Assembly: GCF_043945595.1 (NCBI RefSeq)
Contig: NZ_JBIFNP010000001.1
Location: 3,472,001-3,536,000, forward strand
Reading direction: 5' to 3'
From: Paenibacillus_S sp043945595
Lineage (GTDB): Bacteria; Bacillota; Bacilli; Paenibacillales; NBRC-103111
Length of the DNA stretch: 64,000 bases
Positions 18,171 to 27,264 of this stretch are shown piece by piece. Both the position numbers and the translations under genes were made by a program. The notes under the pieces are model-generated. The model was given only the letters and a program-made list of their open reading frames with translations, did not search any database and was not told where the DNA came from. Within the stretch, counting starts at the first letter, position 1, and every line of letters begins with the position of its first letter.

Positions 18171-20155
18171 TCATTCCGAATGGACGGTTTGTGCTTCCAT
18201 AACACTGGCTTCGCGGTAATTAATATGAATTCTCAGCGCTCCGGCCAAATTGCGGTCAATATCGCCGTTCTCGTACATGCTTTGAATTTCGTTGCGTTCC
18301 GCCTGAAAAGCTTTCAGCTCCAGGTCTCTCCGAACCGATTTCTTCGGACTGCCGACAGGCTGACCGCTCATCCTGTGCTCCAGCTGCTCGGCCATGCTGC
18401 GGTAATCGGCCAGAATGCTGCGGAGCATATCGCGGTTATCCTCCGTTTCCAGCTGCTCCATGCGTTCGATTGCCGCGTAAATAGCTTCCAGCTTCATCGC
18501 TTTTACCCCGCTCCAGGTCGGATCGGCTTGCAGCTGCATACGATGCCTCCGGCTCTTCAAGGCGGTCGCATGTGAGATACAGCAGCAGCCTGATTTTTAA
18601 CCGGTTCGTCAAAATAAGCTCGACCTGGCTTAAAGACGATTGAAAATGAGCGGCAAGCTGCGGAGAAATCCGATGCTCCTTCTGCCACCGCTCGATAACC
18701 TCCCGTTCCGCCTTCAGCCCTTCCAGACGCAGCTTGACAGCGGTCTTCCAGGAGCTTCCATAGTCCAGCCTGCCCTGCAGCCTGGTCATTTGCAGCAAGC
18801 GATTGTACTCCGAGATCAGCTTGACGGCTTCCGCACGGTTCTCATCATCCGTTTCCTCGCGGATCGCATGCAGCCCCGCCTCGATAACCCGGATTCTTGC
18901 CCTGCGTTCGATTTCCGCTGCATTTTGGTTCCCTTTCACTTCCTTCTCTGGGCTGCATGTCAGCAGCGGAAGCACAATACTCGCCGTGACGAGAGTCAGC
19001 AGAATGACCCCTGCGCTGATAAAAAGAATCAGGCTCCGCTGCGGGAACAAGCTGCCGTTCTCAAGCAGCATCGGAATGGAAAAGGAAGCGGCTAAGGTGA
19101 GCGCACCGCGCACACCGGACAGCGTCGTAAGGAGCGCTGAATGAAATTGCCGGTCGGCAGCCAGAACCCACAGAAAACGGATCAGCATCAGCACCGCCGT
19201 AATCAGGAGAATATACCCTAAGACTAGTCCGTTTCGATAGGACGGATCTTCCCATATGGTGGCTATAACGCCCGGAATTTCAAGCCCCAGCAGCAGAAAA
19301 ACAAGGCCGTTCAAGGAGAACAGAATCACCGACCAGGTGCTGTCGGATACGATTCGCAGCCGCACCGACGCAAGCTCCATCCGGTCTCTTTCAATCGAAT
19401 GCACGATTCCGGCCGCGACGACGGACAGGATGCCCGACACATGACATTCCTCGGCGATAAGATAAATGACAAAGGGAGTCAGAATAATAATTAACATATG
19501 TAAAGTGACGTCTTCGATGCCGAGCCGGCGGAGAAATACCCGCAGCCAAATCACGGCGAAGCCGAGGAAGGTCCCGATCACCAGGCCTCCCGTCGCGATA
19601 ATAACGAAGCTTCCCACCGCTTTGGACAGCGAGAATTGCCCTGTCACCGTCGCGGCGATCGCGAAGTTAAACGCAACGAGACCGGAAGCGTCATTCATCA
19701 GCGCTTCGCCCTCCAGCAGCCGCATCATTGAGGCCGGCAGCTTGACGCGGCCCGATAAGGAGCCGACCGCTACCGCATCGGTAGGCGACAATATAGCCGC
19801 CAGCGCAAAAGCCGCGGATAACGGAATCGCCGGAATCAGCCAATGGATGAACGGAACCGGCAATCAGAACCGTTAAGAAAACAAGGCCGAGCGCCATCAG
19901 CAGGATGTATTTACGCAGATTCCACAGCTCGTTCCTTGGAATGACCATCCCGTCATTAAACAACAGCGGAGCAATGAACAAGACGAGGAACAGCTCCGGA
20001 TTAAGCGGCACATGATGCAGCTTGGGCATGAACGCAGCCGTGACGCCAAGCGTAATCTGGATCAGCGGCACCGGAATAAACGGCAGAAACCGATGGATGA
20101 CATTCGAAATCCCGATCAGCATCAGCAGAATAAGAACCATTAATAATAATTCCAT
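18171..20155 (-). CDS. CPA1-family Na+(K+)/H+ antiporter, two frameshifts
   Basis: Corrected length 660 residues, matching bacterial CPA1 antiporters of the NhaK/YvgP type. About 12 membrane helices are followed by a hydrophilic C-terminal tail of about 230 residues. The transport core has ALAAILSPTDAVAVGS (the ND/TD ion site region) and GEALMNDASGLVAFNF (the ND pair). It exchanges monovalent cations for protons across the membrane. Two single-base insertions are needed: near 19849-19861 (joining TVLIAG to VPFIHWLIPAIPLSA) and near 18549-18558 (joining LTCDRLE to RMQLQADPTWSGVK). The ATG at 20155 has GGAGGTACGCGGTCTG upstream and is preferred over 20173. Monocistronic in appearance. Confidence 0.85.
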
Positions 20156-20340
20156 CAGACCGCGTACCTCCATGTATTAGGTTCTGGTATTGTTTAACCA
20201 TATTTTCCATGGATGACGTTTTTATATGCATAAGAAAAGGAAATAATCGATATTTACGCAAAAAAAGACCTTCGCGTCTGCCCTTCATTCGGAACTGCTG
20301 CGAAAGTCTTCTATAAAAAGAAGCGCCAAACGGACCGCGC

Positions 20341-20931
20341 TTAACGTCCTGCGGTTTGTTGGAAATAGCGGTAGACCCGGTTCAGCTTCGCCTCGTGTTT
20401 CCCCTTCGGGCTTTCCATCGAGCCGAATTCGAAAAATTTGACTTTACGGATGCCGACAAAGCTGAAAAGCGCTTTTCTCATCAATATTTTGTGGGCATTA
20501 TTCAGCCATAGCAAGGGATAGAGCGCCGGTTCTTTCATCGTGGAGATACAGACGACCGACTTTCCCCGCAGCAGCCCCTCGGGCAGCAGGCCTCCCTTAT
20601 CCTTGTAGGCAAACCCCGCGGCGAACATTTTATCGATATACCCCATCAGCATCGCCGGCGGTCTGCCCCACCAGATCGGATAAACCATCACGATCAAATC
20701 TGCCCACATCATTTGCTCCCGGTATTTGGCGAGGAGCGGATCGGCATGCATCTCCCTCCGCCGTTTCTGCTCGTTGAAAACAAGCACCGGATCAAACTTC
20801 TCTTCATACAGATCGAGCACTTGAATGTCCGAAATCGCAGGGTTCTCCCTGCTGCCTTCGAGAACCTTTTGCAAAAAGGCATAGCTTAAGCTTTGATGAT
20901 TAGGATGCGTATAAATGACCAGCGTGTTCAT
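20341..20931 (-). CDS. flavodoxin-fold NAD(P)H:quinone oxidoreductase
   Basis: A 196-residue Flavodoxin_2-family FMN/FAD oxidoreductase. The N-terminal LVIYTHPNHQSLSYAFLQ is the flavin phosphate-binding loop with the family's S-x-S/T-type pattern, and DLIVMVYPIWWGRPPAMLMG is the conserved WW-x-x-P-A flavin contact. It reduces quinones or azo compounds by two electrons in the cytoplasm. It is divergent from a MarR regulator; the intergenic region holds a palindrome, so electrophile-controlled repression is likely. No partner genes. Confidence 0.85.
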   Translation of the reverse strand: MNTLVIYTHPNHQSLSYAFLQKVLEGSRENPAISDIQVLDLYEEKFDPVLVFNEQKRRREMHADPLLAKYREQMMWADLIVMVYPIWWGRPPAMLMGYIDKMFAAGFAYKDKGGLLPEGLLRGKSVVCISTMKEPALYPLLWLNNAHKILMRKALFSFVGIRKVKFFEFGSMESPKGKHEAKLNRVYRYFQQTAGR

Positions 20932-20945
20932 TTCCCCACCTCTTA

Positions 20946-20961
20946 CTTATCATTTGATAAG
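20946..20961. promoter_or_regulatory. palindrome between quinone reductase and MarR genes
   Basis: CTTATCATTTGATAAG (arms CTTATCA/TGATAAG) lies 14 bp upstream of the reductase start. A related AT-rich half-site series (TTGATAATT, ATGATAATT) follows nearer the MarR start at 21048. Size and position fit a MarR operator. Confidence 0.6.
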
Positions 20962-21047
20962 CAAAGGGTAGCATACCCTCATTTTAGTTGTCAATTGATA
21001 ATTGTATAATGATAATTAATTTGATATGGTAGACCCGAGGTGATAGT

Positions 21048-21486
21048 GTGGACCCGCATGTTTTATTTCAAAAATTCGTATCGTTTACCGCATCGGTGCA
21101 TCAAGTGACCCAAGAAATGACAAAAGACGTGAGGCCGGAGGCCGTCACGCCCGTTCAATATCAAATACTGGAGTATATTGCCGTCAGCCAGCCGGTGACG
21201 CCAAGCCAGATCAGCGATTGCCAGCACATGTCTCTGCCGAATACAAGCCGCGAGATCAAGAAATTGTGCGAAAAGCGGCTATGCGAAAAATACGCCGATC
21301 CCGAGCGACCGGCGCAAGCAGTATGTTCGTCTGACAGCGGAAGGCGAAGCCATGATGGCGAAGGTGTTCCAGCAGATTGAGGCCCGTTTCCGCCAGCGGC
21401 TTCAGAATGCTGCTTCCCAGGACTTGGCCGACATCGGGCACGCTATCGACGTGCTGCAGTCCAACGTCTTTGATCCGGGGAAATAA
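21048..21486 (+). CDS. MarR-family transcriptional regulator, frameshifted
   Basis: Corrected product 145 residues. The winged helix shows PVQYQILEYIAVSQPVTPSQ, the recognition helix region MSLPNTSREIKKL, and the wing DP-DRR-KQYVRLTAEGEA followed by the C-terminal dimer helix (MMAKVFQQIEARF). The frame breaks in the wing near 21297-21311, where one extra base changes the expected DPxDRR into DPERPAQ. GTG start with GAGGTG upstream. It is divergent from the quinone reductase, which it most likely represses through the palindrome in between, releasing DNA on binding a phenolic or quinone ligand. Confidence 0.82.
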
Positions 21487-21489
21487 GTC

Positions 21490-22434
21490 TCAGTCTTCCT
21501 TAAGCCAAGCGTTGGCAAGCAGCATCGCGCCGCGCGCGGCGGCTGTCTCAGCCAGAGCATTCAGCATGACGAAGTCATGGATGATGCCCTGGAAGCGCAC
21601 GGCCGTGACCCGCACTCCCGCTTCGCGGAGCTTGTCCGCATAAGCTTCGCCCTCGTCCCGGAGCACGTCGGCTTCGCCGGTAATGACAAGCGCCGGAGGC
21701 AGCCCCTTCAGCTGCTCGACCGAGGCGCGAAGCGGCGAGACGGTAATCTCGGCCCGCTGCTTCGGGTCGGTCGTATACTGATCCCAGAACCACTGCATGC
21801 CCTCTCTGCTCAGGAAGTAGCCTTCGGCGAACTGCTGGTAGGATTCCGTATCGAACGAAGCGTCCGTTACGGGATAGAACAGCAGCTGCTTGCGGATGGA
21901 TGGGCCGCCCCGCTCCTTGGCCAGCAGCGTAACGGCAGCCGTCATGTTGCCGCCTACGCTGTCCCCGCCGACCGTCAAGCGGGAAGCATCGGCGCCGATA
22001 TCCTCGCCATGCTCAGCCACCCACTTAACAACGGCGTATATCTCTTCCAGCGCCGTCGGATACCGATGCTCCGGCGCCAGACTGTAATTCGGGAACACGA
22101 CCACCGATTGCGAGCCTGCGGCAAGCTCCCGGATCAGACGGTCATGCGTGTGCGCATTGCCGAATACCCAGCCGGCTCCATGAATGTAGACGATAACCGG
22201 AAGCGGACCTTCGGCGTTCCGCGGCTTCAGAATCGTTACCGGCACCTCCCCGTTAGGGCCGCCGGGCACTTGGCGTTCCTCCACTTCGACGTCGGGCTTG
22301 TCCACAGGAGCGGATTGGACCTCGTCCACCTTTTTCCTGCCCTTCTCCGGTCCGAGCTGGTATAAGAACGGCGGATTTGCCGTTTCCTCGACGAACTGCT
22401 GCGCTTCCGGTTCCAATTTGACTTGTTTAGCCAT
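21490..22434 (-). CDS. alpha/beta hydrolase, HSL-type esterase
   Basis: A 314-residue hormone-sensitive-lipase-family esterase. The oxyanion motif HGAGWVFGNAHTHD replaces the usual HGGG, the nucleophile elbow is GGDSVGGNMT, the acid is in ITGEADVLRDEGE and the base in QGIIHDFVM. It hydrolyses short acyl esters in the cytoplasm. It is encoded convergently with the MarR gene, four bases between the stops, and starts with AAAGGAGCCATGCCTT before ATG. The alanine in HGAGW is found in some members and does not imply inactivity. Confidence 0.85.
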   Translation of the reverse strand: MAKQVKLEPEAQQFVEETANPPFLYQLGPEKGRKKVDEVQSAPVDKPDVEVEERQVPGGPNGEVPVTILKPRNAEGPLPVIVYIHGAGWVFGNAHTHDRLIRELAAGSQSVVVFPNYSLAPEHRYPTALEEIYAVVKWVAEHGEDIGADASRLTVGGDSVGGNMTAAVTLLAKERGGPSIRKQLLFYPVTDASFDTESYQQFAEGYFLSREGMQWFWDQYTTDPKQRAEITVSPLRASVEQLKGLPPALVITGEADVLRDEGEAYADKLREAGVRVTAVRFQGIIHDFVMLNALAETAAARGAMLLANAWLKED

Positions 22435-22591
22435 AAGGCATGGCTCCTTTCTGTGTTTGGTATACCCTCTTTTTACACGAAAAGCGAGGATTCCAAACGT
22501 TAGAGACCGATGAATTCCCGGATCGGCTGTCGTCTATATAAATGAAGGCATAAATGAACACAAAATAATTTATCGAAGAGGTGTTTTGAAA

Positions 22592-23008
22592 ATGGCATTA
22601 ACGTCCGCATTCACGAGCTTCAACCTCCCTGTAACAAACGTAGAACAATCGAAAGCGTTCTTCACCGGACTCGGATTCGAGCTCAACCCGCAATTCCCCG
22701 ATAACGAGAATTCGGCAGCCATCGTGATCGGCGATAACCTGCAGGTCATGCTGATCAATCAAGCCTTCTTCAATACGCTCACGGAGAAGAAATCCGTCGA
22801 TACGAGCAAGTATGCGCAGATGACGATCGCCTTGGCCTTCGAGAGCCGGGAAAAGGTCGATGAAATCGTGAATACCGCGGTCTCCTTGGGCGGGAAATTG
22901 CACGCTGAACCTGAATATCATGGGTTCATGTATCATTGGGGCTTCGTGGACTTGGACGGTCATCTGTGGGCCATCAACTGCATGAACATGGATGCGGCAC
23001 AAGGTTAA
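22592..23008 (+). CDS. VOC-family glyoxalase/dioxygenase-fold protein
   Basis: A 138-residue vicinal-oxygen-chelate protein with paired beta-alpha-beta3 modules: FNLPVTNVEQSKAFFTGLGF at the start and WGFVDLDGHLWAINCM at the end. The C-terminal W-x-F-x-D-x-D/L-DGHLW block matches the PhnB/YaeR-like group, which often lacks a known reaction. ATG at 22592 follows GAAGAGGTG. It is followed by a strong bidirectional terminator and, convergent, an SRPBCC protein; the VOC, SRPBCC and ECF-sigma genes form a neighbourhood often seen in Bacillales. Confidence 0.82.
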   Translation: MALTSAFTSFNLPVTNVEQSKAFFTGLGFELNPQFPDNENSAAIVIGDNLQVMLINQAFFNTLTEKKSVDTSKYAQMTIALAFESREKVDEIVNTAVSLGGKLHAEPEYHGFMYHWGFVDLDGHLWAINCMNMDAAQG

Positions 23009-23046
23009 GGCTAACGGGGAGCACGCTCGTACTAGGGTTCACAAAG

Positions 23047-23084
23047 AAAGACGCCGGGCATCGCATCTTCCCGGCGTCTTTTTG
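23047..23084. terminator. bidirectional terminator
   Basis: AAAGACGCCGGG and CCCGGCGTCTTT form a 12-bp stem with flanking A and T runs. It serves the VOC gene (plus) and the convergent SRPBCC gene (minus). Confidence 0.85.
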
Positions 23085-23091
23085 GCGATGA

Positions 23092-23518
23092 TTAGTTTTG
23101 TTCGGTATAGGCTTTGAAATTGTCCAGGATCGCTTGCCAGCCTGCTTGCTGGAATTCGACGGGATTGGAGCTTTCCGCATCGAACGTTTCAATGACCTTC
23201 GTCTCATTCCCTTGATCGACGAAAGCAATATCCACTCCTCTTCCGTCTTCCATGGTGTAGCCGATCGCCTCATGCCGATTCACGACATCGTAGACGCCGC
23301 CAAAATCAAAGCCCATGCTGCCATCCTTCGCTTCCATCCGTGTCAGAAACTTGCCGCCGACCCGCAGATCGTTTTCGGCTCTCGGCGCATGCCAGTCCTC
23401 GGACGCTTGATTCCACTTCGTGATGTGATCCGGCTCGGTTCGAATAGCGCCATACCTTCTCGACAGGGGCTTGAATGACGGCTTGCACGGTTACTTTCGT
23501 CGGTTGATTCGTTTCCAT
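23092..23518 (-). CDS. SRPBCC/AHSA1-domain protein, frameshifted
   Basis: Corrected product 141 residues of the START-like AHSA1 group: VQAVIQAPVEKVW, then in the other frame EPDHITKWNQASEDWHAPRA, GGKFLTRMEAKDGSMGFDFG and the C-terminal helix GWQAILDNFKAYTE. These domains bind hydrophobic ligands or act as stress-linked accessory proteins. Removing one base near 23439-23443 restores the usual YxTEPDHITKWN block. Downstream of the ECF sigma gene on the same strand, 76 bp away, so possibly part of its regulon. Ligand unknown. Confidence 0.8.
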
Positions 23519-23594
23519 TTTAGATAGACACCTCTTTCATGATTTTCGTTGTTTGGTTATTCTCAATAATATAGACGTAAGCCAACGACAAAAT

Positions 23595-24552
23595 TCATCG
23601 GTCAATTCGCTCAGGCAGCCCAAATCGCGAAAATAATGGCGCATGAATGAAGTTTTGAACGTGCAGGATTTGATTTTCTTTGGTTTCGATGACGTGGATG
23701 CCCCAGGGTACCAGGCCGGAGCCCTCTTTGTCCGGCATATACTGGGCCAACGCCGGATAACCGCCATTCACCGTAATGGGCACAAATCGCGAACCTTCGC
23801 AATGCCAGCGAGTAAGCGAATAGAAGGCGGCCAAATCTTCCTTGCCGCGAATCCACATCTCGAAGGGCGGCATCGACATGCAGCCTTCCTCGTGGAACAA
23901 CGCGACGAGCGCAGCGATATCGAATTGCTCGAAGGCCTCCACATACCGGGACAGCAGCTGCTGCTCCGGTTGAACGTCCATGCTGCTGAGCTCATCCGAG
24001 CGAAGCTGCGCCCGGTCCAACGTCTCTCGGGCTCTTTGCAAGGCGCTGTTCACCGCTGCCGGCGACACCGCCAACGTTTCCGCGATCTGCTTGGACGAGC
24101 CATTCAAATACATCCTTCAAAATGAGTACCGCGCGCTGCCGCGGAGGCAAGGTCTGCAAGAGAGCGATGAAGCACAGTTGAAGGGTATCTCTGCGGATGA
24201 GCCGATCCTCCGGATTGCCCTCAAAGTCGGGAGACGGCCAGATCCAGGCAGAGTCCGGCAGCGTGTCACGCGGCTCGACGATGGCGACGGCCGGATCGAA
24301 CAGGTCAACGGGAAGCGCGCGGCGTTTGGATTGTCTCAGCTTGTCCAAGCACAGGTTGGAGGCAATTCGATAGACCCAAGTTTTGAATGAGGAATCCTGT
24401 CTGAACGTGCTCCAGCTCTGCCAGACCCGAATACTCGTCTCCTGAACGGCATCATCCGCATCGTCCATGGAGCCTAGCATTCGGTAACAGAACGAAGTTA
24501 AGCCCGGCTTCAAGCTTGCAAATAATGGTTCGTCAAATGCTTTCTCGTTCAT
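23595..24552 (-). CDS. ECF-type sigma-70 factor with C-terminal SnoaL-like domain, frameshifted
   Basis: Corrected product 318 residues. Region 2 (FCYRMLGSMDDADDAVQETS, then FKTWVYRIASNLCLDKLR) and region 4 (LPPRQRAVLILKDVFEW joined to SSKQIAETLAVSPAAVNS) are complete. A SnoaL/NTF2-like domain of about 120 residues (YVEAFEQFDIAALVALFHEE, MWIRGKEDLAAFYSL) follows. In ECF groups with this fused domain no separate anti-sigma factor is needed and the extension modulates activity. One extra C near 24096-24101 breaks the frame. Start: AAGGGAGGCCGCG before ATG. The adjacent SRPBCC gene is a likely target. Confidence 0.85.
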
Positions 24553-24727
24553 CGCGGCCTCCCTTAACGCTCTCCCCGAAGGGCAGTACCTTCATTATAT
24601 GCAATGAAGCGGACAGCCTCAATAGAATAACTAGGCAGGATTGTGGATTCATTTAGATTGCCTGGTCATGGTGCCGTTTCGACGTCACCCGCCTCCCTGT
24701 TGAAGACGGGTACAAATCAACACCCAA

Positions 24728-24761
24728 CAGGCCAGCGCCTCCCCTTGGAAGTGCTGGCCTG
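24728..24761 (-). terminator. hairpin downstream of the GH18 gene
   Basis: CAGGCCAGC and GCTGGCCTG form a 9-bp stem, 33 bp after the GH18 stop on the minus strand. The following T run is weak (TTGGGTGTTG). Confidence 0.5.
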
Positions 24762-24793
24762 AGCTTAGCTGGGCTTTGATGGTTTGGATGGGC

Positions 24794-26425
24794 TTATTTC
24801 GATATATCTCGATTCTCCGCAGCAATCCGCTCCCAATCCTGATCCGTGAACTGGCCCATATACCACAGGGAAACGCCCTTCAATCCGTAATAACGGGCCA
24901 CCCACATTTTTCGTTCGATGCTGTCCGCATCCTCGTAATACAGCTCATGCTGGCCGTTATCCTCGTAAGTTATCCGGTTCAGCAAATACGGATAAGCAAG
25001 CGACTGGGCAACTCCCGGCTGCTTCAGCCTCTGTTCAACTAAGTCGCTGGCCGGCGATTCATACACAGCCGCCTCGCCGGGACGGTCAATCCATTGATTT
25101 GCCTGTTTGCCTATCCCGAGCACCAGCTTATCGGCGCTGACTCCGGCATCCAGCATCTGCCGCACAGCCTCGGAAACGAGCGGCAGCGGAGCGGATGGAA
25201 GCCTGCTGTCCTTATGCAGGAAATTGTAAGCCATGAGGATGACCGTATCCGCCTTGCCGCCAATAAATTTCGCATCATACCCCGCATAATAAAATAACGG
25301 CGGCAGCGCAACGGTCAGCTTGTTCCCCTTGAGCGCGTCCTTGATCTCACCGACGAACGCATTGAAGTCTTCACGGGACGACTCTTGATATAAATCCTCG
25401 AAATCCAGACATACCCCTTGAAATCCGTATTTCGGATCGTCCAGCAGCCGGAGCAGGGAAGCGACGAATGCTTTGCGTGCGGCAGCATCGGCAAGAAACT
25501 GCGTCACATGATGGCTCTCGTTAGCGAACACGACCAGCTCCTTGGCTGCAGCTGCCTGATCCGCTGCAGCCGTTACCTCCTCCCAGCCGTCCGGGATGGA
25601 GAACTTCGAGCTGTCCTTAGCCAGGCTCGCTTCGGCTGCGCCTGCGCCTGAATAGCTGAGATGGGACCAGCCCATCGCGACCTGATCCAGCAGCGGCACC
25701 CGGTTCAGACTGGCATAAGATTGAATCGCATAAAATCCTGTGATCTCCAGCGGCTTAGCGCGAAGCGTCATATCCAACGCAAGCCGGATCACCTTAGCCG
25801 CTTCCTGGCGGTTAAGCGGCTGCACCGGGCTGAAGCCGGTTTCGTTTCCCTGCATAATCCCCTGCTGCACCGTATAGAACACGTATGGCGCCAGCGACTC
25901 TGCAATACCGGACGTGTCCGCAAATGCCAGCTTGTCCCGCTCGACCAGCCAGCCGGAGTTCAGCCATTGCTCTCGCTCCGGCTGGGAAAGCTTGTCCAGC
26001 AGCATATGTCCCATCACCGCTGCCGCTTCTTGGCGCTGAATCGGCTCGGCAGGCCTGAATTCGCCCGCATCGTCCAGCATGAAATTAATCCAATGACGCT
26101 GTAACGCGGCTTGGATCGGTTCGTACGACCAGCGGCCGGGCGCGACATCTTTTATAGGAATGGCCTGGGCCTCCGGCTTTGCGTTCACCGCCGAAACGAA
26201 TAAACGAAGGAACGCCTCGCGGGTCATCGCATCCAATGGACGAAAGGTACCGTCCTCATAGCCGTCGAGAGCATTAACTGAGGACAGCATATATATATTT
26301 TCCGCCGACCAGGCCTTCTCATCGACATCGGCAAACGGCGTCAAACGAGACGTATATGCCTGGGCTGAAGCGGTTTGAAACAACGATAACGCCAGTAAAG
26401 TAATGGAAATCGCCTTTTTATACAA
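24794..26425 (-). CDS. S-layer-homology protein with GH18 catalytic-like domain
   Basis: A 543-residue secreted protein. The signal peptide (AISITLLALSLFQTASAQAY) is followed by three SLH repeats (e.g. SSVNALDGYEDGTFRPLDAM, MQGNETGFSPVQPLNRQEA) that bind pyruvylated cell-wall polymer. The GH18 barrel comes after, with the strand YGFQGVCLDFEDLYQESS, whose D-F-E-D holds the catalytic Glu of the DxxDxDxE motif in reduced form, plus VALPPLFYYAGYD, TVILMAYNFLH and GVSLWYMGQF. It resembles spore/cell-wall glycosidases of the YdhD/CwlE type, which cut peptidoglycan or chitin-like glycans. TTG start with GGAGGGATATT upstream. It acts at the cell surface. Only one acidic pair of the motif is visible, but Glu is present. 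Confidence 0.85.
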   Translation of the reverse strand: MYKKAISITLLALSLFQTASAQAYTSRLTPFADVDEKAWSAENIYMLSSVNALDGYEDGTFRPLDAMTREAFLRLFVSAVNAKPEAQAIPIKDVAPGRWSYEPIQAALQRHWINFMLDDAGEFRPAEPIQRQEAAAVMGHMLLDKLSQPEREQWLNSGWLVERDKLAFADTSGIAESLAPYVFYTVQQGIMQGNETGFSPVQPLNRQEAAKVIRLALDMTLRAKPLEITGFYAIQSYASLNRVPLLDQVAMGWSHLSYSGAGAAEASLAKDSSKFSIPDGWEEVTAAADQAAAAKELVVFANESHHVTQFLADAAARKAFVASLLRLLDDPKYGFQGVCLDFEDLYQESSREDFNAFVGEIKDALKGNKLTVALPPLFYYAGYDAKFIGGKADTVILMAYNFLHKDSRLPSAPLPLVSEAVRQMLDAGVSADKLVLGIGKQANQWIDRPGEAAVYESPASDLVEQRLKQPGVAQSLAYPYLLNRITYEDNGQHELYYEDADSIERKMWVARYYGLKGVSLWYMGQFTDQDWERIAAENRDISK

Positions 26426-26672
26426 AATATCCCTCCAATAATTAAAGCATTTGAGACTCTATCATCTCTGCATGAGCTTGCGGCTCCCTTTATTTTCTAT
26501 TGATTCCCCCAGAAATTCAATAGTTTTGCAATGATAAAAGACTGATCTTTCATGAATGAAGCAGCCGAGACCGACGCGGGGCCTGATACATGCAGAGCGG
26601 TATGGATGCAGGTTCACGATAGATTTGGATGGATCGATCAGCCGATTCGTCCACTCTATGAATCTACTGCTG

Positions 26673-26681
26673 CATATAGTA
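26673..26681 (+). promoter_or_regulatory. possible late-sporulation (sigma K/E-like) -10 element
   Basis: CATATAGTA matches the sigma-K -10 consensus CATAnnnTA. CCAC at 26651-26654, 18 nt upstream, could serve as the short -35 (mACm). It lies 31 bp before the small basic protein gene. The match is short, so this is suggestive only. The rest of 26426-26711 shows no gene. Confidence 0.35.
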
Positions 26682-26711
26682 TTCTATCAAACCTGAAGGA
26701 GGTGAAGAAGT

Positions 26712-27056
26712 ATGAAAGCAAAAGCAAAGAAACTCGTCAGCAGCAAAAAACTGAATCAAAGCAAAACCATCGTCCTTACCTCACAACAGGTTCGCGTAAC
26801 TCAAAACCTGGGCGACGGCTTTCGGCGCCTTATACTCAGTCCCGTACAGATTGGCCCTAACACTACTATTGCCCTTGATTTGAGAGCCCCTTCGGGCCGT
26901 GTCGTTATCAGTGGAGGCTGGACGATCAGCGCTCTGCTCCCCGCATGGCCAACAGACAGCTTTCCGATCAGCGACAACCGTTGGATCATCTTCATACAGA
27001 ACCCTACTAACTTCACACGCTCCATTACTCCTTACCTGATTACCAAAAGAAGATAA
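26712..27056 (+). CDS. small basic protein, unknown
   Basis: A 114-residue protein with a strong ribosome site (AAGGAGGTGAAGAAGT before ATG). The first 20 residues are very Lys-rich (KAKAKKLVSSKKLNQSK), the rest is beta-like with alternating hydrophobics (VVISGGWTISALLPAW, RWIIFIQNPTNF) and a basic end (LITKRR). No Cys, no transmembrane helix. It is followed by a terminator and may be driven by a sporulation-type promoter, so a spore-coat or appendage role is possible. No family recognised. Confidence 0.65.
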   Translation: MKAKAKKLVSSKKLNQSKTIVLTSQQVRVTQNLGDGFRRLILSPVQIGPNTTIALDLRAPSGRVVISGGWTISALLPAWPTDSFPISDNRWIIFIQNPTNFTRSITPYLITKRR

Positions 27057-27142
27057 CAGCGATCAATCCCCCATCGCGCGCCGGAACGACAGCCCGGCGC
27101 CGCATTCGGACGCTTAGCAGGAACCCCCGCTTCACCAATGAA

Positions 27143-27227
27143 TAAGCCTCCCTTAGCGGCATGCCGGACATCCTCTCTCAGAGGGAATCCGGTCATAGGC
27201 CATCATGCTAAGGAAGGCTTTTTATTT
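27143..27227 (+). terminator. terminator of the small basic protein gene
   Basis: AAGCCTCCCTTAGC and GCTAAGGAAGGCTT pair over 14 positions with one bulge and are followed by TTTTATTT. Confidence 0.7.
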
Positions 27228-27264
27228 AAAGCAGCGCGCTGTGATGCACCAAGATCTAGTTAGG

